Assembly: GCF_028389875.1 (NCBI RefSeq)
Contig: NC_084669.1
Coordinates: 35,688,731 to 35,752,730, forward strand
Direction: 5' to 3'
Origin: Rhea pennata
Taxonomy: Eukaryota; Chordata; Aves; Rheiformes; Rheidae
Length of the DNA: 64,000 nt
Each line of letters opens with the position of its first letter. Position 1 is the stretch's first letter. The notes under the pieces are model-generated. The model did not search any database and was not told where the DNA came from. It was given only the letters and a program-made list of their open reading frames with translations. Shown piece by piece: positions 38,150-49,270 of this stretch. Both the position numbers and the translations under genes were made by a program.

Positions 38150-39350
38150 CCTCACACGACGACTGGAGCTCTCGGGGGGCAGCCGAGGAGGCGGGCCGGG
38201 GAGCTCCCCGCGGCTCTTCGCCTCTCTTTCCCGGCGACGTGGGCAGGCGCCGCTCCCCCCGGGGCCGGGCCAGCCCTGGCAGCGCGCGGCGCTGCCGCCG
38301 CCGGGCGCGCCCGCGGCGCGGGGGGCGGCCGGCCGGGCGGGGAATCCCGCTCCAGCCGCGGGGATCCAGCGCGCGTTTTGCCGCCTGCCGGGAGGGCCCG
38401 TCCCGGGGAGCGCCCCGCCGAGCCGCCCCCCCCCCCGCACTGCCCCCCGGCGGGTCCGGCCGGGGCGACACGAAGCTCGGCCGAGAGCACGAGGCGCGGC
38501 GCGGCGCCACCGCGCTCCTCTCCCGCGCCGGGCTCGCTTCGCCAGCGGCACCGCCGGGGCACGCCGCCCGCCCGCCCGCCGGGGCACGCCGCCCGAGCGG
38601 GCCATGAGCCGAGCCTCGCCGCCCTCCGAGCGCGGGTCGCAGAGCCATGCCAGCGTCGCCCCTGCGTGCTCGCATCTGGCTGGCGGTGCCGCAGCCCTGG
38701 TACGTCCCTGGGGTCGGGGCGCGGGGCGGGAGGGGACAAAGCCCCTCTGCTCGTTCGGGCGCCCTTCTGCTTGCGCTTTGGCTCCCCCCCCCCCCTTTCT
38801 TAGAGTGCTTGGCTGTCTGCGAAGTTGAGGTGCAGGGCGGGAAGGGAGGCGGGAAGGGGAGGCAGGGGCACCCCCGCAGCCCGCTGGCGAGCGGCAGTCT
38901 GGGCTCCGTGCCCGCTGGGTAGGGCTGCTCCGCGGCGGGGAGACAAGCCGGCGGGCGGGCTGCGGGCATTCACTTGCAAAACGCAGCGTGTTGGCTGAAA
39001 GCTCAAGGAAGTCCGCTCCCTGGCCACGCTGGTGCGTGCTTGCGCCGCGGCGGCAGAGCCTGCCTGCAGGAACCGCCGGGCCGGCAGCCTCCGCGCCTCC
39101 AGGCACCGGCCGGCAGCCTAGGCCCGGGCGGCCACAAAGGGAGGAGCGGAGCGGGGCGGCGCGGCGGCCGCCCCCGCTGAGCCCCATGGCCACCGCCGAG
39201 GCCGCGCTGCCCGGCACCGCCGTGCCGTGCCGCGGGGCGGCCCCATTGTCCGCCCCCGACCCGCTGCGGCCGGGGGCGGCCGGGTCGGGCCACGAGGCGT
39301 CGCTGCCCCCCATGTCCCCCTCCCCCGCGCGGCGGCCTGGTGTCTTGTGG
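38150..39350 (+). promoter_or_regulatory. TET1: CpG island, probable main TET1 promoter and non-coding exon 1
   Basis: About 1.2 kb of CpG-dense DNA lies upstream of the first coding exon and 8 kb from SLC25A16, the position of the TET1 promoter in vertebrates. Candidate exon 1 donors on the plus strand include GGGATGG|GTAAGG (about 39450), TCACAG|GTATGG (about 39499) and AACGAG|GTGAGA (39685/39686). None can be chosen from sequence alone. A kappaB-type motif is at 38339-38348. Long open frames on both strands here are GC artefacts. Confidence 0.75.
38339..38348. promoter_or_regulatory. kappaB-type motif in TET1 island
   Basis: GGGGAATCCC fits GGGRNNYYCC exactly. NF-kB repression of human TET1 has been reported. 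Conservation here is inference. Confidence 0.4.
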
Positions 39351-42300
39351 AGCCTGGAGATTTGGTGCTGGAGACAAGCTGAGGGTGGTCGTCCCTGGCA
39401 CACGGCCCAGGAGCCTGGGGAGGAGGATGCGGTTTGCCTAGTGGGATGGGTAAGGGGCAAGGGGCCTGCTGGGGAGCAGGAGCAGTTAGTGGTCACAGGT
39501 ATGGCCTGTGGCACCGAGGAGCAGCAGGGCATGCTGTGCTTGCAAAGGGATCTGACGCAGCAGTAGTCAACGGAGTTGCTCCCAGTCTGTCGTACGCCCA
39601 ACCTGTTGGGTGCCCCAACAATATTTAAAGAGCGATGCAGGCCACATCACTTGCATCTCTGCCAGCCAAACAGCTGCCCAACGAGGTGAGATGCTCCTCC
39701 TTTAAGGGGGAGAAGGAAGTGCACGAATGGGCACCCAGAGCAGGGCAGGAGCACACTGATGTCAGTGTGCACCCATGTGTGTGTTAGCCCCTGTAAACAC
39801 TCAGGCCAGGGAGCTGTACCGGTAGGGATCTGACCGGAGAGCTCTGTTTCCAGAAGCATTGATACAACTATGGTAGAACTGGACAAAGGTGCACTTGCAG
39901 CATTAGATATATGAAACATGGCAAAGCAGACTTAAAAGAATGGCATATAGGTCAAGAGTACCTCTTTAAATTTTAAAGGCAATAGAGAAACCCGTGAAAA
40001 TAGTAATAATAAAAACAATCTTCCACGTGATAGCCGTTACTGTCACTCAGTACTCTTTTTAAGGTACTCTTGAGGAGAGGCGGAAGGCTCTTCCATGCAA
40101 TGGTCACCTCATTCTTATTAACGTCAGTCAACGCAAACTGAGAGTACAGATGGAGTTTATTATCTGTGTGGGCAAAATTGGACAGGTAGCATGGTCAGCC
40201 CTGAATGTAAAGGAAACGACTGGTTTATGCTTTTCAGAAGTAGTTTCTTTAGCAGCACAAGGGTAGTGGTGATTTGCTCTCGGAACGAGGCTTAGTTCTC
40301 CTAGACAGGAGATTGTGGAGCTGGTCAACAAGAATGGACTCAGTTACATGAAGCAGGTGATCAGGGAAGAATTCAAGGTGAGATGTGCCAAATAACTTTC
40401 TGATATTTATGATTTCTGTGAGACTTAAATCTTCAAAATGTAATAATTCACAGTCCCTACTGATAATGTTTTATTATGGCTGGCATATTACCCCTGGTTG
40501 TTAAAACTGGCCTAAGCATTTCCATCCTGCTTTGTGTTTTCAGTTACTTACATTTCAAAACACCTTTCAGGCTGAAATTTTCCGGGCTTAATCTTTGCCT
40601 GAAGGTTCTTCCCTCCACCTCCCCCTTCATTTAATTGAGTTTGAGATAAGGTGATTTGGTTACTTTTTTTTGTTGTTGTTAAGAAAAGGCAAAGCCCCTA
40701 AACAATGGGGTCAAATATTGTCAGAAAGAAATTCAAGGTTTAAAACAGCATCAGTAGAGAATTAGAGAAGACTAGGCAACTATGATTAGCTGATTTTTGT
40801 GTGTGTGTGTTTTTGTTTTATTTTACTGTTTCTAATTCAGAGTACGTGGAGTGTTCTGATGGGATGGGTTTCAGCTGGTGAGCACTTAGAAATTACTTAG
40901 TATTTTTTTTATTATTTTTTAGCATTTTCCCATGGTAAGAGCTGTGTTTGGCTGCACTGAACAGAAGTTAAAACAGACTCATACTCCCGTCTGAGTAGGA
41001 TGGATGGTACTTGCTCAAGTGGTATGACTCTTTTAAATGGATTTTTGGTGCCAGTGTTTTTGAGCTTTAATCTGTTTTTGTGGCTCAAGTATGTGTGATT
41101 CCTTGCTATTTTTTTTAATCATTTTAATGAGCTTTCCCTAAATGAGGATGAAGGGGTCTTTTTTTCTTTTCAGTGTTTTATCTGGTTTATCCACTGTGCG
41201 GGCTCCAAGGTGTATGCTGAAGTCACAACTTTGCAAATTGATAAATATTGGTATCTCTTAATTCAGTGCAACTGAGAATGCATGTTTCACAGCAGTCCCC
41301 AGCTGCTCATGCGTTTGAAGAAAGTATGATGTGGTGGCAGCCCTGCCTCATCCAGACATACCCTTCAAGCCCAGAAGTAGCCTTCTCTATCCAGGAAGGA
41401 TAAAAATTAGGATGAAGGTGTGGGTGCCTGATCTGCTGACATCATCTTGTGTTAACAATTTCAGCAGGAAAAGGGTTATGCTTTGAGTGTACACCTTTTT
41501 GAGAAGCTGAGCAGGCATCCTGCAATGCCTGTCCCAGAATTGCAATTACACTAGTGAAAGGTTCTGCTCTAAGTCCAGATTTAATACAAGTGGATAAAAT
41601 GTGCTTGCTTACCTTAACAGTGCTGTAATCCTGGAAAGTAAAATAGAAAACACAAGCATAGTAAAATAGAGAACAGTCGTTTTGAACACTGCGTGACATT
41701 ATAGAAACACCACTTCAGAAAGAGCACTGCAGAAGGAGCTCGGAAAGGCTGCATGGTGGTGAGTGACAGGGAACCAGAGAGGGTGCCTCTGCCAAGGCAA
41801 CTGGAGGAGATGGGCTGCTGGCTTTAGAAAGGGAGAGAGGCCTCTTTACAAGACAGTGTGTAAAATAATTCATGGTACTGAGAAGGCAGACAAGTTTAAT
41901 TTTTATTTCCTAACCAAAAACAAATGGATTAAAAATGATACATAAAGAAAATTAAAGTTATTTCCCCCTCTTAACCTGTTTACCTTCTTTTCATATACAG
42001 TGTTATACAAGGCGATCAGTTGGTGCAGGGTATTTAGCAAGACTGAAAAGCAGATTGACACTGATAAAGCTGAGAAGAATATCCAAATGATATGATGTAA
42101 TTCTAAAAAGACTATGAAAATAGTATATATTTATAGGTGGTTTTGTATCTAGTGTAAAGGTCAGACTTTCTGATTTCTGTTTCCTGTGGTGTCTCTTGGA
42201 TCTTCCTGGAGAGCATTTGCTGCTGGAAGTCAAGATGCTTTTCATTTAAAGATTGTAGAGGTGTTATGACAGGTCCTAAATCTAAGTGTGGCCCATATTG

Positions 42301-43995
42301 CTTGGGACCTGTAAATTACTTTTAAGTGGCTTTTATGAAAGCTTCCAGGTCTATTTTCCCCACTGGGCAGGTCTTAAATGACTTTTTGAAAGATACCTAA
42401 ACACTGAAACTAAATGTTTTGAAATTAGTGCATCTGACTGTAGTGAAACCAGGCTATGTTAGTCCTAGCTTTGAGATTTTTCCTGTGTAGCTCTGTTATT
42501 TTCAGAGGTCACTTGCTTTCTCTCATAAGACTGCCACCATTTTATGAGAACACATCTTTGAATCTTTTTTTCCCATCTTCCAACAAAAATCTAGTTATGA
42601 AACAGAAATTTCATGAACACTACTTATAAAAGGAAAGTTTGCTTTTTTGTGTGTAAAGAAAATGAAAGTAAATAAGAGAAGCAAAAAATTTTTTTTTTCT
42701 AGAGACATACCAGTAATATGGGGTTAAATTCTGCAATTATTTTGAGGGCAAAATTCTCATTTTATTTGTTTGGAGTTTTGACAAAGACTAAAAAAGATTT
42801 AGCCCTTTGTTTGCTTTTTAGCAGTATTTGTTGAGGACTAAAGCAGTCAATGGGATTGTTTCAAATTTATTACTGTGAACGAGCAAAACTTCACCAACTG
42901 GCTTTACAACCAGCTTTTGATTTTGCACATTAATTAGAAGAGAGGATTCAGCTCAAGTAACAAACAACTTCAGCATGCGCTGTTACTGTCTGAGGCAGTT
43001 CCTTCCAAAACCTTCCTGTACCTAGTACCTGTTTTACTTCATAGAGACGCTCGTCTTACTCTGCTCTCAAGAAGTATTTTGTAGGTCCCAACTGATTTGA
43101 CTTTAAGATGAGAGGATTGAAGTAAGTTTATGTTTCTCTGCAGAATGATAAGAACTGACAAATTATTACACTGACCCATGAAGTTTATATTTAGTAGCCT
43201 TGCTATGTCAACATAAATATTCTGGGAATATAATAAATTTCTTGTTATGAAATGTGACTATAGTGGTAGAGCTATTGGTTGTCCTTAGAAAGTGACATAA
43301 GACAACTTGCAACTGCTGCAAGTGTCTACATTGAGTTCATTACCAGTCCTTTAAATGGAAAAGGGAGGGTAAAATATATCTTCATATTTTGGAAAACAAA
43401 ACTTGAATATTGAGCATGTAGCTACCTGATACTGTGTTCCTAAATGTGGAAGACTAAGCAAAGAAGTAACAATGTAATTGAGTTATATTAGAAAGTTTTA
43501 TTAAAAAATGTAAGACTTTTTTTTTACCCAGCAGTTAAAGCTTTGTGATAGACCAGCATTCATCATGACTATGGGTTTGCTTTAAGAGAAGCCTTGCGAA
43601 CAGGCAGTTCTCCCAAGAGCTCAGAAATACCTTGGAAGTCAGGTACTCAGAATCCCAGATAAATAAAACTGAAAGCCAGTATTTATAAAAGAAAAAAAAA
43701 ATCATTTAGAGGTCCATTGCCCAGATCTCTTGTGAAAAACAGGAATTCTTCAGTGTTGAAATTGAAACAAAACAGGTAAAGCAGCTATTATTGTCATTTC
43801 TGAGCAAGAGATGCTAACAGCCTTTACCACCTTGTCTAAAACACTGTTTAAATGATTGGCAATTTCCTACAAATATCAGCATTATTTGTTTACCAAGAAA
43901 AAGAAGTCTTCAACCAGCATCTAATTTTAGGCCCTGAAAAGAAGCAACACTTTGGCTTTGTTACTTTTCTACCTCTTTGCCGGGCAGATCATTCG

Positions 43996-44066
43996 CTCCC
44001 CCTCTCCCCCTCTCCCCCTCTCCCCCTCTCCCCCTCTCCCCCTCTCCCCCTCTGCCCCTCTCCCCC
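43996..44066. repeat. (CTCCCCCT)n minisatellite
   Basis: About nine copies of an 8-bp unit with one interrupted copy. The minus strand has runs of five G separated by AGA, a regular G-quadruplex motif. The plus strand is a pure polypyrimidine tract. Confidence 0.95.
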
Positions 44067-46258
44067 TTTTTTCTTAAAAAAAAAAAGTCTGACGTATTAA
44101 CTTCAGTCCTGAAGTCATCATGTTTCAGCTTCTAAATGCAAGTAAAGACTTATTATCACATAGTAATAATGACAGAAAAATAAAGCATTAATTTTTACAA
44201 GATTAAGTTATAAATCGTTTTGAAGATCATGATTCCCAAATTTCCACAATAGCAGTGGCAACTGTTTATGTAGAAAAGTAGTAAGAAAAAGACTAATACA
44301 CACTTAGTATCTTCAAAAATTCAGTCACTTTCCACTGATCTCATGTTTTCTCTTATCACTGCACTTCTGTTTCAAGGTTGATAAAGATGAAAAGCTTTAT
44401 CTCCTCTTTTTTTGGACCCCTCCTCATGCACACATTCGCATTTTGGCTGGCCTTCTTGTTTAGTTTCTTTCTTCCTTGCTTTACTGGCTGTAGTCTCTGA
44501 AAGTAGCTTGCATTTCCTCTCTTACTACTGTTATGTAGCACAGGCCACTAATGGCTACAGATAACATTGCCTGCTGCTTGTTTCCAACTGGTTTTACAGG
44601 CCTCCAGGCTATTCTTTGGAATGAAGAGCCTAGTCTCATCAGAACAGCAAGAAACTGGGCAGCTTTTTGCAGACCGCCAACAGATACTTCATGGACCTGT
44701 TGGCATGAATCTGGTACCCTCCTTGATACTCAGTTCATGAAATGACCAGTAATGACGATGTCTTCCTCCCCCCATGCCAGAAAAGGAGGAGGAAAGCACT
44801 CAGATTACCTTAATTTCAACTTTGTATTTATTTTGCTATTTCAGTGTCTGGTCCGGGTGTTACAGAACATTCTTGTGGGGAGCTGTTCAGGTCCTTCTAT
44901 GGCCTCTGAAGTATTATGCACAGTTAGCAGTGTATGTATATTTAGTCTCAGCAGGCTGGATATTTTGCTGTGATGGAACAGGGGTGTTACTAGTTTGCTT
45001 ATCGTGTGTGTGGTGAGCAATATTTTCTGATCTGACGTTAGAAGCATGTTGAACCTTTTCTATCTGAAATGGTATTTGCTCCAATATGTGACAACTGCTG
45101 TCTCAGTAATAATGTTAGTCTGATAGGCTTATGTAACATGAATGTATAGTGTAGAATAATTAGAGCATGTTTAGGTGAGATTTCATTTATATGTTGTAGT
45201 ATACAAGCTCAGTGAGCTTACTGCTGCTGAAGAAGAAAGAACTAGGCTGCAAGAAAGCTTTAAATAAGCTGTTCTAAAAGAGTTTGGGGAGTATTGTTAG
45301 CCTTAGGCTGTACTCTGCTGTCTGTGAAATACAGTGGTGAAGTGATGGGCAGCCTGCTTAAGGCTATGAGAAAGTCAGAAGCATGGACTCGACTTTCCCT
45401 GGATTTGCTGTTCTTTACTGTTGCTCAGCATGAGTGAGCTGCCGCTGTGCTAGTGTAGAGCACTGCAGCAGCATGCGGCTCTGCAGAGGCTGCGCCAGAC
45501 CAGCCTGGCGGCAGGCTGATGAGCTTATCTGGGTGCAGCGCAGTGCTGTTCAGTGTGGACGGTCCTAAGCTGTTAGCACCGCTTGTGCTAGAGATGTGTT
45601 TCTGTAGTCCGGGGGTCTGTTCTGCTTGCAGAGCTGCTTTTTGCATGCTCTGTGCGTTTTCATTTGCTCTGTCAGCCGGACCTGGCCAATGTAGTAACAT
45701 CAAGCAGCTGTCGTTTCTGGAGTACCGGTGTAGTTCTCTCAGCCTTCAGCAAAATCCCAGACCAGACTCTGGGTAAGTGTGGCCTCTGTGAGATTACCCT
45801 GCTGGCTTCAAGATGGAATTGAGAACAGGGGAAGGGGAGTGTACTCTGGCTCACCAGCCATCTGAGGTGGTGTTGCCTGGAACACAGCAGCATGCTTCTT
45901 CTCTTTTCCACTTCCTCCCAAAGTTAGTGTTTCAGACATCATCCTCTTCCCTGTTCTCTCTTTCTTTCTCTTCCTGTCTTCCCTCTTCCAGCAATGGGGT
46001 GCAAGTGAGCTGTAGGCAACTTGCTTTGGATATAAGGAATTCACAGGAACGGTGAGGAAGGTGAGGTACCCTCCTGTCTCAGACTATAGAGAGTCTTGAT
46101 CAGGATCTGCCAACTCCCATTTTTAGGGTGCCCCTTGTCTTCCTGTCTGGTTTATTCAAATAGACAAAGCTCCAAAAGCCTTCCGTAGATACTTAAAAGC
46201 AGACATGTAGAAACTATATACTTAAGAGAATTGCTTTACATGTAAAAAAATATCCCCT

Positions 46259-46346
46259 ACTTTGAAATAAATTACTCAGGAGGAAGAAGAATGTGGGTAT
46301 TCACTTTGAAATAAATTACTCAGGAGCAAGAGGAATGTGGGTATTC
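46259..46346. repeat. 44-bp tandem duplication
   Basis: Units 46259-46302 and 46303-46346 differ at only two positions, so the duplication is fairly recent. It is intronic. Confidence 0.95.
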
Positions 46347-47214
46347 ACTGTATTCTTTGAGATATACAGTTTGTGTTTAGGAAATTTGGGGACTTATGCA
46401 TTGCAGTCATGTTTTGGGACAAATACATCGGACAGACTTTGTATTATTTTGTTGCAGCAAAATATGACAGTAGTCATAATGATGGAGCAAAGACAATTGC
46501 TTACATAATACATTTCTTTGGTATAACCAGACAGAGCAGGACCAAGGCTTGTGATACATATTGTTCGGATACATTACCCAGGTGATGACATTTGGAAGAG
46601 CTATTCTTTTGTGGTCCTGTTCTTCTTTGAGCAGTGCTCAAAGTGTGAATTAACCATCTTCATGGAGCTAGTTACTTCTTTCGTTTTACCTGGAGTAGCA
46701 CCATGGTGGGCAGGCTGCGGATGGCAAAAGAATGAGAGACCCTCTTGTGAGGGTGTGTGAATGTGCATGAATACTAGATAAACTCAATTTTACTCTTTCT
46801 CTTGCATGGTCATTATAGTGATAGGTGTCAGTTTCATGTTCAATAGTGTGTTCATGGACATAATCTGACTTGTTCTTAATGAAGTGGAGTGGAGTTAACG
46901 AACCCTTAATAAGATCGAAAAAAATCAAGCTTCTCAGAATTAATGTAAAACAATAAATATGTGATGTTGCCTGATCATTTGAGCTTTGTTCACTTTTTCA
47001 TTTGTGTTGAAGACACAAATGCAACTTTTCTGTTTTGTAATCTACTACTAGTATTTTCAAAGCTTCTGTGTTAATTAAACCTAAAGTCTGATGCAAATAT
47101 TTCTACTTTTACCTGTGTAGCTTTAAATATTGTTTTAAAATAGTCAGCTTAACAAGTGCTTCCTTGGTTTATTAGGATTACATTAATATTATTTTATACC
47201 TTTTTCTGTTTCAG

Positions 47215-49270
47215 AGTTAACTCTGTACCACTACAGAGACCAGCAATGGGAGTGTACAGTTTTCTATTGAAAAGTTCTCTCAAGAGCTCATGATATTTTC
47301 CATCGCCCCTCTTAACATTTCTACATTCAACAGCCATGGCTCATCACGCAAGGCCTTCCAGATTAGTCAAAAAGGAAGAGTTAGGCAAAAGGAAAACTAA
47401 CCAAGGCAAAAAGAAATCTGGCCAAGTGAGGAAAAAAAACAAAAAGACTTCCACAAAAGCTGTTACTTCTGGAAAATGCAAAAAGACAGCACAAGAAAAA
47501 GATGTTAAGAAAAAACAGCAAGAAAAGAAACCAATCATGAGCTCATCAGGTAGACTTCTCAGGAGCAGTGTAACCAGAACCTTGTCTGGAGCATCTTGGG
47601 TGAGTTTGGAGAAAGCCGACAATATTCTCTTTCACAGCCAGGATTCTTTCAACATCAATGGCTTTACAATGTCTCTCCGTAACAGATCATTCTCCCGTAG
47701 ATTGGTCCAAACTCCAACAATTGCAAAACCCAAGAAAACTTCAGCACAGAAAAGGCTAGAAACAAAAGAAAAACATGAACAAGAAGCCCTGGCAATAATA
47801 GAAGAAAAAAATGTTGAAGCAGGCGAAAGCATTTTGAAACAAGATTTAGTACAGAATGAATTAGCTCCTCTTCTTGGAGACGATATGCCATGCAGTGCAG
47901 ATAAAGAGCCTGCCACCAAATGTGATAGTCAAGACAGAGAGAGAGAAATACCTGAAACAAATGACTCCATTCCAAAGAGTCGGGTAGCTGATGACAATGC
48001 AGAAGTGTCAGAAGTGGAGTATAAGCAAGAAGAGCTGCCCTGTGAGCAGACACCCAGCCATCTCAATACGGGTAGTTCAGTCGAAGCATTTGTTGAAAAT
48101 GCTGTGCTTGTGCTTCCATCTTCTCCTTCTGATTCTATAATCACCTCTGAATCAAACTCAAAGGTACTTTTAGAGACTCCCTTTGATCCAGTGCCTAACA
48201 GTGAAGAACCTGATTTCAAGTCCAACTCTGTCAATACCTCAGACCTCAGTTCAGCAGTACCAATAGAAGAGTTGGGCCCACATGCTGAATCCCATGTCCA
48301 AACAGAGTTGGATCTGGTGCTAGCTGATAAAGAACATAATTTGAATTCTACATCTATATTTACCTCTGAACTGAACTCACAAGAACATTTAGAATATTCA
48401 GACTCACTTGCAGAATCCTACTCAAAAATAGACTGGGATTTAGAGTCTGTGAATAAAGAACCTGTTTCAAATTCCAACTCTGTTGCTGCCACTGAATCAA
48501 ATTCACTTTTGCATTTTGAATGCTCAAGTTCATTTATAGAATCACACATAAAATTGGTTATGGATTTTGTACCTGTTCACAAAGAACTTGACTTGGATTC
48601 TGATCTGAGCTGTACAAGGGAGACTTCAGAATCTGACGCAAAAAACATACTTTCCGTATGTGAACCAGCTTCCAATACCTCTTTAAACAATATTGAAGTG
48701 GAGGAAATTGAACAGCTTGTTAAATGTATTGATGCAGAAACTTCAATTTCGAATTCAGGTAATGTCCCCACTTCATCATCTGATGAGGAAAAAAGCACAG
48801 TGGATAAAATCTTCAATGAAAGTTCTGGACAATTCTCTGAAGGTTTTGTTTCAGTGTTGCCTTCAAGCACAGAAATCTCTGCTTTTGCCTCTGAGAAAGC
48901 CATAAATGTAGATTTGCCAGCTGACTCAAGACTGCAGCATAATGATTATTCATCACAGCTGGAGAGTGTTGGAATAAACTTGAATTTGGTTCAGGACAAT
49001 GCGAGTGGCAGCACTGAAGCAGTAGAGGCCTCAGGGCCATCCTCTCTTACAAATCCAGCTTGTGATTACCCTGTTCCATATTCGTCTTTGCTCCCTATGC
49101 TAGAAAAAAAGAAACGAAGGCGTTGTGGAGTCTGTGAACCTTGTCTGCGGAAAACAAATTGTGAAGAATGCAGCTGTTGCAGGAAACGCAAAACTAGTCA
49201 CCGGATATGTAAAAAGAGAAAATGCGAAGAACTGAAAAAACCACCACCACCAATAATGCTACCTTTTGAG
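47215..49270 (+). CDS. TET1: TET1 first coding exon (exon 2) with CXXC zinc finger
   Basis: TET1 oxidises 5-methylcytosine in nuclear DNA. The acceptor TTTTTCTGTTTCAG ends at 47214, and 121 nt of 5' UTR precede the ATG at 47336 (GCCATGG context). Coding is 47336-49270, 645 codons in phase 0, then donor TTTGAG|GTAAGC. The start [15 protein letters not shown] matches human [17 protein letters not shown], and [16 protein letters not shown] matches NGFTMALRSTSLSRRL. Residues 597-630 form the CXXC finger (C597, C600, C603, C609, C612, C615, C625, C630), starting [10 protein letters not shown] and ending [11 protein letters not shown], without the KFGG motif, as in TET1. The Ser/Glu-rich middle holds about 42-residue tandem repeats (277-432). 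An extra Cys (614) replaces a human Tyr. The dioxygenase domain is off the window. An acceptor at 47333 (CAACAG) is possible but weaker. Confidence 0.95.
47246..47400 (+). promoter_or_regulatory. TET1: Two upstream ORFs in the TET1 leader
   Basis: uORF1 is ATG 47246 to TGA 47293 (15 codons). uORF2 starts at 47290, sharing ATGA with the uORF1 stop, and runs past the main ATG to a TAA ending at 47400 in another frame. Both are in the exon only if the 47215 boundary is right. They could lower or gate TET1 translation. Confidence 0.55.

Larger units (their letters stand above)
39700..47214. other. TET1 intron 1
   Basis: AT-rich DNA with scattered moderately GC-rich patches (45.4-46.0 kb) and no further supported exon. 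It contains the CTCCCCCT minisatellite at 43996-44066 and a 44-bp tandem duplication at 46259-46346. Short open frames show no known domain. Confidence 0.6.

Noticed and set aside
38120-39601. 493-codon minus-strand open frame at the TET1 island
   Set aside because: Low-complexity Arg/Pro/Gly translation of CpG-rich DNA. Overlapping open frames exist on both strands and no domain is visible.
43996-44066. CRISPR-like regular repeat
   Set aside because: The unit is 8 bp without unique spacers and the genome is vertebrate, so it is a minisatellite.
47344-49040. Several open frames antisense or out of frame to the TET1 coding exon
   Set aside because: Shadows of the real TET1 frame, with no independent support.
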